Of a stretch of 64,000 bases of DNA, positions 43,627 through 52,064 are shown piece after piece. The stretch spans positions 1 through 64,000 of the forward strand of contig JAWKRB010000032.1 in NCBI GenBank assembly GCA_041389885.1, given 5' to 3'. Every line of letters starts with the position of its first letter. The first letter of the stretch is position 1. The notes under the pieces were generated by a model. It was given only the letters and a program-made list of their open reading frames with translations, was not told where the DNA came from and ran no database searches. A program made the position numbers and the translations under genes. Source of the stretch: JAWKRB01 sp041389885 (GTDB taxonomy: Bacteria; Myxococcota_A; Polyangia; Polyangiales; Ga0077539).

Positions 43627-45483
43627 ATGGAGAACCGCGATGATCCGTCCCCCGAGCAGGAGCCCACGACCGAGACCCTCGTCGACGACGGGCGGGCGAA
43701 GCGCGGCCTCGTCGTGCCCAACGACGACGCGCCGCAGCAGCCCTCGGAGCGCGGCGACTCGCTCCCCGACGTGCTCGGGCTGCTCGGCGAGCACACGCCG
43801 ATCCCGATGGCGGGCGAGGCCGCGCGGGTGGTGGCCGACGTCATCGACCCCTCGCTGACGACCATGTCGCTGCCGCCGCCGCCCCCGACGGGGGCGATCG
43901 CGTACCCCTCCCCGGCGCCGGTCGGCTCGTCGATGCGGGTGGTGCGCCGGCGCATTCGTAAGCTGGGCGGCGCCGACGTCGAGCCCGGCCATCCCGAGCC
44001 CTCGCCCGCCGAGCGCGCGCCCGCGGTGAGCGATGACGCGCCCACGAACCCCAAGCTCCCGAGGGTGAGCCTCCCGCCCGACGACGCGCGGGCGGCGACG
44101 AAGGGCTCGCCGCTGGTGGTGGCGGTGTCGCGCACGCCGGTCCCTCCCGTGGCGCGCCCGGTGAGCCTGGAGCAGATCAAGCCGACGCCCATCCCGTCGC
44201 CCCCGGTGCCCAGGGTCGAGGCGATTCACGCCGAAGACTTCGCGGTGCCCGAGATCGAGGCCACGACCGAGGTCGCGGTGCTCGAAGAGACGTCGACCGC
44301 GCCCCTCGAGGCGCCGGTGCGCGCCGCGGAGACGCCCGCGGTGCCGCTGCGCGAGCCGCCGCCGCGCAAGCCTCCGTCGATTCCGCCGCCGGGCCTGAAG
44401 CCGGTGGTCATCGCGCCCCCGTCGGCGCCCGCGCCCGCGGCGCCCCATGAGGAGCCCGCCGCGAGCGCCGAGCTCGACGGCGTCGAGATTCACATCGACG
44501 ACGGCGACGACGAGGAGATCGAGCGGCTCTCGGTGCCCGACGACCTCTCGGGCCGCGACGGCCGGGGCGTGTCGCTCCCCCCGCCGCCGCCCGAGGTGGC
44601 GATCGCGGCGAACAAGCCGAGCCCCGCGGGGCGCGTCCCCGCGGTCACCGTGGTCGACTCCAAGCGCAAGCGCCGCTACTGGTGGGAGGAGCTGTTCTCC
44701 GACGACTACTTCCGCACGCTCCCGCGCCTCGAGCGCGAGCAGGTGCGCAACGAGGTCGACTGGATCGAGCACGCGCTCGGCACGGAGATCGGCGCGTCGA
44801 TCCTCGACCTCGCCTGCGGCGCCGGGCACCACGCGACGGAGCTCGCGCTGCGGCGCTACGAGCTCACGGGCCTCGACCTCTCGCAGCCGATGCTCACCCG
44901 CGCCGCCGAGGCCGCGACGGGGCTGGGCGCCGAGGTCCGCTGGGTGCAGGCAGACATGGCGCAGATGGACTTCGTCGACGCCTTCGACGCGGCGTACTGC
45001 GTGGGCACGTCCTTCGGCCTCTTCGACGACGAGCGCAACGCCGAGGTCGCGCAGCGGCTGCACCGCGCGCTCAAGCCCAACGGGACCTTTCTGCTCCAGG
45101 TGCTCAACCGCGACCACGTGATCCAGCGCCAGCCGGCGATGGCGTGGTTCGAGGGCGACGGCTGCGTGTGCATGGAGGAGACCTCGTTCAACTTCATCAC
45201 GTCGCGGCTGAACGTGAAGCGCACGATGATCTTCGACGACGGTCGGCAGCGCGAGATCGAGTACAGCGTGCGCCTCTACTCCCTGCATGAGCTCGGGCAG
45301 GTGCTGCACCAGGCGGGCTTTCGCATCCTCGAGGTGTCGGGGCACCCGCGCACGCCGGGGGCCTTCTTCGGCGCCAGCTCGCGGGAGCTGATCATCCTCG
45401 CGCAGAAGCGCGGCGCGGAGGTCATCGAGATCCCTTCGTCGACCGAGGTCGCGACGCAGCGCAACGCGCCCGTCACGGAGTGA
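43627..45483 (+). CDS. SAM-dependent methyltransferase with long disordered N-terminus
   Basis: 618 aa. Residues 1-345 are low-complexity, rich in Pro, Glu, Ala and Asp, and probably disordered; a short basic patch RVVRRRIRKL lies near residue 100. The folded part begins at RYWWEELFSDDYFRTLPRL. The class I methyltransferase core has ILDLACGAGHHATELAL (SAM motif I), LTGLDLSQPMLTRA (motif II), DAAYCVGTSFGLF and LKPNGTFLLQVLNRD. A C-terminal segment includes FFGASSRELIILAQKR. It starts 8 nt after psd, so both are likely translated from one mRNA. Methylation of phosphatidylethanolamine is a tempting guess from context, but nothing in the motifs proves it. Confidence 0.85.
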   Translation: MENRDDPSPEQEPTTETLVDDGRAKRGLVVPNDDAPQQPSERGDSLPDVLGLLGEHTPIPMAGEAARVVADVIDPSLTTMSLPPPPPTGAIAYPSPAPVGSSMRVVRRRIRKLGGADVEPGHPEPSPAERAPAVSDDAPTNPKLPRVSLPPDDARAATKGSPLVVAVSRTPVPPVARPVSLEQIKPTPIPSPPVPRVEAIHAEDFAVPEIEATTEVAVLEETSTAPLEAPVRAAETPAVPLREPPPRKPPSIPPPGLKPVVIAPPSAPAPAAPHEEPAASAELDGVEIHIDDGDDEEIERLSVPDDLSGRDGRGVSLPPPPPEVAIAANKPSPAGRVPAVTVVDSKRKRRYWWEELFSDDYFRTLPRLEREQVRNEVDWIEHALGTEIGASILDLACGAGHHATELALRRYELTGLDLSQPMLTRAAEAATGLGAEVRWVQADMAQMDFVDAFDAAYCVGTSFGLFDDERNAEVAQRLHRALKPNGTFLLQVLNRDHVIQRQPAMAWFEGDGCVCMEETSFNFITSRLNVKRTMIFDDGRQREIEYSVRLYSLHELGQVLHQAGFRILEVSGHPRTPGAFFGASSRELIILAQKRGAEVIEIPSSTEVATQRNAPVTE

Positions 45484-45526
45484 CGGGCCGCGAGGGAGGG
45501 GCTCGAACGCGCGCGACGCCGCTCGG

Positions 45527-46081
45527 CTACTGGCGAACGCCGTCGAGGCGGTAGGTCGTCGAGCACGGGAGCGCGGCGAACTGCTGGCTGCTCGCGCCGA
45601 TGAACGCGCTGCAGTCGCTCCCCGGAGACGGGGACCAGAGCACGGAGTAGGTGCCGTCGAAGGAGGGACCGACGAAGGTGGTCGCGTCGAAGGCCGCGGG
45701 CTCGGGCACCGGTCCCAGAAAGCGCCCGTCGATCACGTCCTGGCGGACCATCACGCAGCCCGGGAAATCGATCGCGCGGTTCGCCGGCGCGACCTGCGCG
45801 CTCGCCTCGAGGCGCACGCGAAACGCGCGCGCGCCCTGGTCGAAGGTGCCCTCGGTGGGGCTGCCGCTCGTCTCGGCCCACTGAATGATCCCGGGACGGA
45901 GGGTCAGGTCGACCCGAAACGAGTAGCTCCCGTCCTCCTGCTGCGGGCCGCAGGTGCCCGCGGTGCGCGTCGCGACGACGAGGTAACGGCCGAGCTCGAC
46001 GCCGGGCTTGGGCTCGGGGCAGCCGCCCAGAGCCAGGAGCGGGAGCGCGAGGGATCGAAGGAGCCAGCGTCGGAGGTTCAC
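45527..46081 (-). CDS. Small lipoprotein, unknown function
   Basis: 184 aa from a GTG start. Signal peptide MNLRRWLLRSLALPLLALGG ends in the lipobox LGGC. The mature part has four further Cys (TAGTCGPQ, FPGCVMV, SDCSAFIG, LPCSTTY), which suggests two disulfides. It reads as a beta-rich fold with SYSFRVDLTLRPG and FRVRLEASAQV. No family recognised. It converges on the methyltransferase gene (43-nt gap) and is divergent from the large metalloprotease gene. Confidence 0.75.
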   Translation of the reverse strand: MNLRRWLLRSLALPLLALGGCPEPKPGVELGRYLVVATRTAGTCGPQQEDGSYSFRVDLTLRPGIIQWAETSGSPTEGTFDQGARAFRVRLEASAQVAPANRAIDFPGCVMVRQDVIDGRFLGPVPEPAAFDATTFVGPSFDGTYSVLWSPSPGSDCSAFIGASSQQFAALPCSTTYRLDGVRQ

Positions 46082-46186
46082 CGACCCGTGTGCTAGCGCG
46101 GCGCTCGGACTCTGCGCAAGAAAGCTCCGCGGTGGGCGCGGGCGGCTCGATCGATCAGGCGAGTCAAGATCCTAACGGACAGCGCC

Positions 46187-46216
46187 TTACGCCCGCGGCG
46201 AAATAGCTCGTAGAAT
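46187..46216 (+). promoter_or_regulatory. Candidate promoter of the metzincin-like gene
   Basis: TTACGC (46187-46192) and TAGAAT (46211-46216) separated by 18 nt, leaving a leader of about 80 nt to the ATG at 46304, with an AGGAGG ribosome site at 46292-46297. Judged by consensus similarity. Confidence 0.4.
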
Positions 46217-46303
46217 GCGCGTTCTCGCGTGGCCTTCGAGTTGCTTCTCTCGACACCCGTGGCTCACGCGTCTGTCGCGTCATCACGTCTCAGGAGGTTC
46301 TGG

Positions 46304-49300
46304 ATGTCGGATCAAAGGGCTCAACGTGGATCGGGCCGCGGGTATTCCCGCCCGGTCGATGGGAGAAGACGCGGGAGCGCGCGGGCGCTGGCCGCGCTCT
46401 TCATCGCGTCGGTGGCCGTGGGCAGCGCGAACTGCGCGCAGGAGCGGGCGCCCATCAATCAGGTGCAGCCTGACTACCTCGACAAGTCTGAGCTCATCCC
46501 CGTTCAGTACGGCCTCCTGACCGCGGGGAGCCGCCCCGGTACGATCTCGTCGGCGGCGCTGCAGCGCGAGGCGCAGTGGTACCACCAGGTCACGATCCTC
46601 GATAAGCCGCCCACCACGGGGCGCTCGGGGATCTCTTCGTACACCCAGGTCGAGCGCATCTACTGGGAGGCCACGGAGGGGATGCTCATCGCGCGTCAGG
46701 CCTACGACGCGCTGCGCGGCGGGCAGAACGACCCCACGCGCCCGAGCGTCGGCGAGAACGCGCGGCAGACCGAGATCATCGCCGCGTACCCGATCACCAG
46801 CCACTTCGACATTCGGCGGACCTACAACACGACCACCGGCGAAGAGAACAACGTCGTCGCCGAGAACGACACCGACCGGCCGTGGCACCAGCGGCGCTTC
46901 ATGCGCGTGGACTGGTCCCGCAACCTGGTGGGCTCGTTCAACCCGCTGTCGGGGATCACCGGCACGATCCCCGCGGAGCCGACCTCGTTCAACAACACCC
47001 CCGACGACGCCAACCGCCCGGTCTTCGAGTACGGCCCCTTCAACGGGCAAGACCGCGCGCTGCGCTACTTCGACGTCACCAACCGGATGATCCTCCAGCC
47101 CAACCAGGTCTACGTCGAGGGTCTGGGGAACATCCAGGCCTGCCTGCTCTACGACCGCCTCAACGAGAGCTGCCAGCCCGCCGACGTGACCATGCGCGTG
47201 GCCTTTCGCCGCGTCGACCCCTCGCGCGACTACCAGCCCCTCGCGATGGACGGCCACCGCTTCGACCGCTTCGGCTTCTTCGAAGACCGACGCGCGGGCT
47301 TCAACCCCTCCGTGGGCGGCCCCGGTCAGACCGAGGTGCGGCACTTCGCCAACCGCCACAACCTCTGGATGCAGCACCACGGCAAGGTCACCGACCTCGC
47401 CAACGCCAACGGCGCCACCCTCGACCACAAGCCCTCCGACGCGGCGTGCACCACCGACGCCGACTGCGTGGGCATGTCGGGCACCGCCCGCTGCGACGCG
47501 AGCACGCGGACCTGCGGCGAGGTCTACGTGCGCTGCGCGGCCCCCGAGCGCGGCGCCGACGACGACGAGACCCGCCGTCTGGCCGACGCGCAGTGCGCGG
47601 GCCTCGGCGCGGGCGCGGCGTGTGATACCGACGTGACCTACGTGCGCGGCGACGGCTACGGGCTCTGCCTGCTGCCCTACCGCCGCCGGCAGGTGCGCCC
47701 CATCGCGTACCACCTGTCGCCGCACTACCCCGAGAAGATGATGCCGATGACGCGCACCGTCGCGGCGGAGTGGAACCGGGTGTTCCGCGACGCGGTGGTC
47801 GAGGCGCGCTACCGCGAGTGCCTGCTCGACACCACCGACGCCGCCAACGCGGGCTCGCCCGAGCGCTGCGCGCCCTGGCGCGACGTCAACAGCGAGCGCG
47901 GGCGCGACGCGCGCGCCGTGTGGGTCGCGTGCCACAACCCCGTGTGGGGCACGAACCCGAACCTCCCCGGCGCGCACTCGCTGGCCGACGTCGACGCCGC
48001 GCGCGCGGCGGGGTGGGACACCGAGGCCTGCGGCGCCCAGGGCACCAGCGCGCGCCTCGGCGACCTGCGCTACTCGATGATCGCGTCGATCAACCAGTAC
48101 GACGCCAACGGGCCCTGGGGCCTCGCGCAGATCACCGGCGACCCCTCGACGGGCGAGGTGCTCTCGGGCCGCGGCGCAGTGTGGCAGACCGTCACCGACT
48201 CGCAGGCGGCCTTCGCGACGGACATGATCCGCATCCTCAACGGCGACGTCACGCAGGACGAGTACTCGCAGGGGCAGACCATCCTCGGCGCCTACGACTA
48301 CATCCGCGCGAACGGCGCCCGCGAGGAGCGCACGGGCTCGAACGTGCCGCTGACGCCGCGGCCGGTGCACCGGGACATCGCGTCGCGCAACGAGCTCGAG
48401 ACGCTGATTCAGCAGTCGCGCATGGAGCACCTGCACACCGTCGAGCCGCACCAGATCACCGCCGACCAGATCGAGCGGCTCTCCGTCGACCTCGACGGCC
48501 AGCGCCGCGAGGACGCGTTCCTGCGCAACCTCGCGGGCGCCTACCGCGACCAGCTCCCCACCTCGGGCGCGACCGAGAGCGCGAGCGCGCGCATGGCCTC
48601 GCTGCGCGGCACGTCCATCGAGGCGTCGCTGATGGACCGCGAGATGCTCCTCGCCGCGGGCGCCGACCCCACCGCCCCGGCGACGGCGGCGGCGACGGAG
48701 CGCTCGTCGCCGTTTCGCCAGAACAGCGTGCAGTTTCGGCAGCTGCAGTCCTACTACCAGGGGCTCATGGAGCAGCACGAGTGCCGCTACGAGCCCATGG
48801 CCTTCAGCGACGACGTGATCTCGGTGATGCTGCACCGCTTTCGCCGCAACGAGGTCCCCGCCGACGTGCGCTTCGGCGAGCGCTGGAACTTCCACGCCGC
48901 GGGCCAGGCCGGCGCGTGCCCCGAGCAGGTCGAGCAGGGCAACTGCCAGCTCAACTACGCGGAGATTCGCCGCTACCTGGAGCAGTACATCGGCTACGGC
49001 GTGATGCTCCACGAGCTCGGCCACTCCGTCGGCGAGCGTCATAACTTCATGGGCTCGGCCGACGCGCTGAACTACCACGACGACTACTGGCGCTGGCGCG
49101 TGTACGCCGAGGCGCAGTCTCCCACCGACCCGCCCATCCCCGCGGACCAGCTCCGCCCGCGCTTCGAGCACATGGCCGGCGGCCTGCCGTTCTACTCCCC
49201 CATCGAGGAGCGCAACGGCGTCGAGGAGTACGGCTACTCGTCGGTGATGGACTACAAGGGCTGGAACGAAGACGCCCACGGCCTCGGCCGCTACGACCGC

Positions 49301-50950
49301 GCCTTCGTGATGCACGGCTACGTCGACATGGTCGAGTCGTTCGACCAGGTGCAGGAGCCGGCCACGGCGCTCAACGCCTTCGAGGGGATGACCGGCGGCT
49401 ACCAGGGCGCGCTGCGGATCACCTACGAGCCGGTGACGGGGGGCTTCGCGCCCACGACGTACCACTACACGGACATCCCGCGCATCGTCGGGCTCAACGC
49501 CAACGGGCTGCCGAACATCGGGGACGACAACCGCTTCCCGGTGTTTCTCCGCGAGACCACGCGGCGGCTCTACGGCCCGAACTGGACGCCGGACCACACC
49601 AACGTCTCGCTCAACGGGCGCGACGGTCGACCCGTGGCGGGCGGCAAGGTGCTCGTGCCGTACATGTTCAACACCGACGGCTACGCCAACTCGATCTGGA
49701 ACAACCAGCGCTACGACGCCGGCGCCGACATGTTCGAGTCGATGCGCTACGTCTCCAGCCGCTACCAGGACTACTACTTCGCCAACGCGTTCTCGCGCGG
49801 TCGGGCGAACTTCAACGTCGCCAGCTACCGCTCGCGCATGACCGGCCGGTACATGGATCAGGCCTACTACTCCATGCGCGGCGTGGCCTACATCACGAAC
49901 ATCTACCAGAACCTCTTCGGCGGGAACGCCGGGTGGCAGGAGGTGCTGAACTCGCCGCACTTCCGCTCGGGCGCCCTCGGGGCGGCGACGATCGTCGACA
50001 TGTTCGTGAACGCGATCGTGATGCCCAACGCGTCGCTGGTGAACCCCGCCGCGGGGCGCCACTGCCTCGCCGCCCGCGCCGACGGGTCCTCCGTGTGGGA
50101 CCGGGTCAACGGCAACACCTGCGTGGACGTCCCCCTGGGCGCCGGGCGCGACTACCAGTCGCAGTACCCCTTCGGCGCGGGGCAGTACTGGCGCGAGCAG
50201 ATCGTGAACGTGGGGTCGTTCCACGACAAGTCGCTCTCCCTCGACTACCTCACCGACACCTTCATCTGGTCGCCTGACCGCTTCCTCATCGAGTTCCAGG
50301 ACCCGCAGCGGTTTCAGATCAACCTCTACACCCTGTACCCCGGACAGACCCTGCGCTTCTTCGGCTCGCTGCTCTCGCGCGACCACGCCGACATCGGCGC
50401 GCAGGTTCGCCCCCGCGGCGTCGGGGTGGAGCCCGAGATCATCCGCACCCGGCTCCCGCTGCTGAACCTCCCACCGGGCACCGGCATGGGGCAGAACGGC
50501 CGCGACCCGATGCTCCGCGCCATCGACCCCAACCTCGGCTTCTCGCTGGAGCTGCAGGCGCTGACCTTCCTCTTCGGTCAGCTCGACGCGGCCTTCGACC
50601 GCAGCGCGCGGCTCTCGGCGCGGCTCTGGCGCGAGGGCGACACCTGGGCGGTGCCCGCGGCCCCCGGCCGCGAGCTCGTGACCTTCACCAGCCCCTTCAC
50701 CAACCTCACCTACTCCGCGGTGCACATCGGCGGCGCGGCGGGCGAGGCCGGCGCCCAGGTGGGCCTCTCGCAGCGCGACGCGGCGAGCAACGAGACCGGC
50801 ATCACCGCGCGCATGCTGGGCTACGCGAACCTCCTCGCGAACCGCTACCGGAGCTCGACGGGCGCCACCCGCACGAACCTCCAGTCGCAGCTCCAGGCGT
50901 ACATCGACCTGCTCGAGCGCACGCGCGAGTTCTCCGGCCGCTTCAACTGA
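46304..50950 (+). CDS. Large secreted zinc metalloprotease-like protein (metzincin signature)
   Basis: 1,548 aa, the longest protein in the window. The ATG at 46304 has a perfect AGGAGG 6 nt upstream. An N-terminal hydrophobic segment (ALAALFIASVAVGSANC) precedes a Cys that may be lipidated, although Asn at -1 is unusual. The zinc-binding motif LHELGHSVGERHNF gives ligands His903, His907 and His913 with Glu904 as base, and YSSVMDYKGW about 65 residues later fits a Met-turn. The pattern and length recall DUF5117/DUF4953 zincins of Bacteroidota and Myxococcota. A Cys-rich segment (about 382-450) with CTTDADCVGMSG lies in the N-terminal half. No pro-peptide cleavage site is obvious. Confidence 0.85.
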   Translation: MSDQRAQRGSGRGYSRPVDGRRRGSARALAALFIASVAVGSANCAQERAPINQVQPDYLDKSELIPVQYGLLTAGSRPGTISSAALQREAQWYHQVTILDKPPTTGRSGISSYTQVERIYWEATEGMLIARQAYDALRGGQNDPTRPSVGENARQTEIIAAYPITSHFDIRRTYNTTTGEENNVVAENDTDRPWHQRRFMRVDWSRNLVGSFNPLSGITGTIPAEPTSFNNTPDDANRPVFEYGPFNGQDRALRYFDVTNRMILQPNQVYVEGLGNIQACLLYDRLNESCQPADVTMRVAFRRVDPSRDYQPLAMDGHRFDRFGFFEDRRAGFNPSVGGPGQTEVRHFANRHNLWMQHHGKVTDLANANGATLDHKPSDAACTTDADCVGMSGTARCDASTRTCGEVYVRCAAPERGADDDETRRLADAQCAGLGAGAACDTDVTYVRGDGYGLCLLPYRRRQVRPIAYHLSPHYPEKMMPMTRTVAAEWNRVFRDAVVEARYRECLLDTTDAANAGSPERCAPWRDVNSERGRDARAVWVACHNPVWGTNPNLPGAHSLADVDAARAAGWDTEACGAQGTSARLGDLRYSMIASINQYDANGPWGLAQITGDPSTGEVLSGRGAVWQTVTDSQAAFATDMIRILNGDVTQDEYSQGQTILGAYDYIRANGAREERTGSNVPLTPRPVHRDIASRNELETLIQQSRMEHLHTVEPHQITADQIERLSVDLDGQRREDAFLRNLAGAYRDQLPTSGATESASARMASLRGTSIEASLMDREMLLAAGADPTAPATAAATERSSPFRQNSVQFRQLQSYYQGLMEQHECRYEPMAFSDDVISVMLHRFRRNEVPADVRFGERWNFHAAGQAGACPEQVEQGNCQLNYAEIRRYLEQYIGYGVMLHELGHSVGERHNFMGSADALNYHDDYWRWRVYAEAQSPTDPPIPADQLRPRFEHMAGGLPFYSPIEERNGVEEYGYSSVMDYKGWNEDAHGLGRYDRAFVMHGYVDMVESFDQVQEPATALNAFEGMTGGYQGALRITYEPVTGGFAPTTYHYTDIPRIVGLNANGLPNIGDDNRFPVFLRETTRRLYGPNWTPDHTNVSLNGRDGRPVAGGKVLVPYMFNTDGYANSIWNNQRYDAGADMFESMRYVSSRYQDYYFANAFSRGRANFNVASYRSRMTGRYMDQAYYSMRGVAYITNIYQNLFGGNAGWQEVLNSPHFRSGALGAATIVDMFVNAIVMPNASLVNPAAGRHCLAARADGSSVWDRVNGNTCVDVPLGAGRDYQSQYPFGAGQYWREQIVNVGSFHDKSLSLDYLTDTFIWSPDRFLIEFQDPQRFQINLYTLYPGQTLRFFGSLLSRDHADIGAQVRPRGVGVEPEIIRTRLPLLNLPPGTGMGQNGRDPMLRAIDPNLGFSLELQALTFLFGQLDAAFDRSARLSARLWREGDTWAVPAAPGRELVTFTSPFTNLTYSAVHIGGAAGEAGAQVGLSQRDAASNETGITARMLGYANLLANRYRSSTGATRTNLQSQLQAYIDLLERTREFSGRFN

Positions 50951-51003
50951 CCCCACCGCGCGCGGCTTCAAGACCGCGCGCGCTCCCGGTACACTGCGCG
51001 CCC

Positions 51004-51059
51004 ATGACCCCTTCATGGCGCGCGGTGACCCGATGACCCTCACCTTCCCGAGGCCCTGA
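51004..51059 (+). promoter_or_regulatory. Two overlapping mini-ORFs before the quinone oxidoreductase gene
   Basis: ATG 51004 opens a 10-codon frame (MTPSWRAVTR) whose TGA overlaps an ATG at 51033 (ATGA). That second frame (MTLTFPRP, or with 6 more residues from ATG 51015) stops at 51057-51059, 2 nt before the GTG at 51062. TACACT at 50990-50995 lies 8 nt before the first ATG. This could be a translated leader, or chance. Confidence 0.3.
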
Positions 51060-51061
51060 GC

Positions 51062-52036
51062 GTGCGCGCCGTTCGCTGCCACGCGCTGGGCGGTCCTTCT
51101 TCGCTGCAGGTCGACGCGCTCGACGACCCGACGCCCGGCGCGGGCGAGGTCGCCATCGACGTGCGCGCCGCGGGGGTGAACTTTCCCGAGGTGCTGCTCT
51201 CGTATGGGAAGTACCAGTTCAAGCCGCCGACGCCCTTCATCCCCGGCGGCGAGCTCGCGGGCGTGGTGGCCGCCGTCGGCGAGGGCGTGACCTCGCTGCG
51301 CGTGGGCGACCGGGTCGCGGCCACGATGATCCACGGCGCCTTCGCCGAGCGCGTGGTGGCCCCCGAGCTCTCGGCGGTGCCCCTCCCCGAGGGCGTGTCC
51401 TTCGAGGTCGGCGCGATCACCCTGCTCACCTACGCGACGACGTGGCACGCGCTCGTCGACCGCGCGGCGATCCAGCCCGGCGAGACGCTGCTGGTGCTCG
51501 GCGCGAGCGGCGGCGTGGGCGTCGCGGCGATTCAGGTCGGCAAGCTCCTCGGCGCGCGGGTCATCGCCGCCGCGAGCAGCCCCGAGAAGCTCGCGTTCTG
51601 CCGCGAGATGGGGGCCGACGAGGTCGTGTGCTACGCGACCGAAGACCTCAAGGAGCGGGTGAAGTCGCTCACCGGGGCCGCGGGCGCGAACGTGGTGTAC
51701 GACCCCGTGGGGGGCGCCTACGCCGACCCCGCGCTGCGCGCCATCGCGTGGGAGGGGCGCTACCTCGTGGTGGGCTTCGCGTCGGGGGAGATCCCGCGCG
51801 TTCCGCTCAACCTCACGCTGCTCAAGGGCTGCCAGATCGTGGGGGTGTTCTGGGGCTCGTTCGCCGCGCGCGAGCCCGAGAAGAACCGCGCGAACTGCGC
51901 CGAGATCTTCGCCCACGTCGCCGCGGGCAGGCTCGCGCCGCACCTCGACGCGACCTTCTCCTTCGAGCGCGCGGGCGACGCGCTGCGGCGACTCGAGGCC
52001 CGCGCAGTGCGGGGCAAGGTCGCGCTGGTCCCGTAG
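51062..52036 (+). CDS. NADPH:quinone oxidoreductase, zinc-free MDR family
   Basis: 324 aa from GTG. Medium-chain dehydrogenase/reductase of the quinone oxidoreductase (QOR/Tp53i3) branch: GVNFPEVLLSYGKYQ near the start, PFIPGGELAGVV, GDRVAATM, LLVLGASGGVGVAAIQVGK (the nucleotide-binding AxxGxxG-type loop) and GRYLVVGFASG. The catalytic and structural zinc Cys clusters of alcohol dehydrogenases are missing, as usual for this branch. Cytoplasmic; it reduces quinones or enones with NADPH. Converges on phoD. Confidence 0.92.
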   Translation: MRAVRCHALGGPSSLQVDALDDPTPGAGEVAIDVRAAGVNFPEVLLSYGKYQFKPPTPFIPGGELAGVVAAVGEGVTSLRVGDRVAATMIHGAFAERVVAPELSAVPLPEGVSFEVGAITLLTYATTWHALVDRAAIQPGETLLVLGASGGVGVAAIQVGKLLGARVIAAASSPEKLAFCREMGADEVVCYATEDLKERVKSLTGAAGANVVYDPVGGAYADPALRAIAWEGRYLVVGFASGEIPRVPLNLTLLKGCQIVGVFWGSFAAREPEKNRANCAEIFAHVAAGRLAPHLDATFSFERAGDALRRLEARAVRGKVALVP

Positions 52037-52058
52037 GGTCGTTCGAGCTCGAACGACC
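52037..52058. terminator. Perfect 22-bp palindrome between convergent genes
   Basis: GGTCGTTCGAG followed directly by its reverse complement CTCGAACGACC. It begins at the base after the oxidoreductase stop and ends 6 nt before the phoD stop. Symmetry and position fit a bidirectional terminator, although there is no T tract on either side. Confidence 0.6.
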
Positions 52059-52064
52059 GCCGGC

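Noticed and set aside
46283..51943. An 1,886-codon minus-strand frame opposite the metzincin gene
   Set aside because: It mirrors the codon bias of the plus-strand gene, which has a signal sequence, a zinc motif and a perfect ribosome site.
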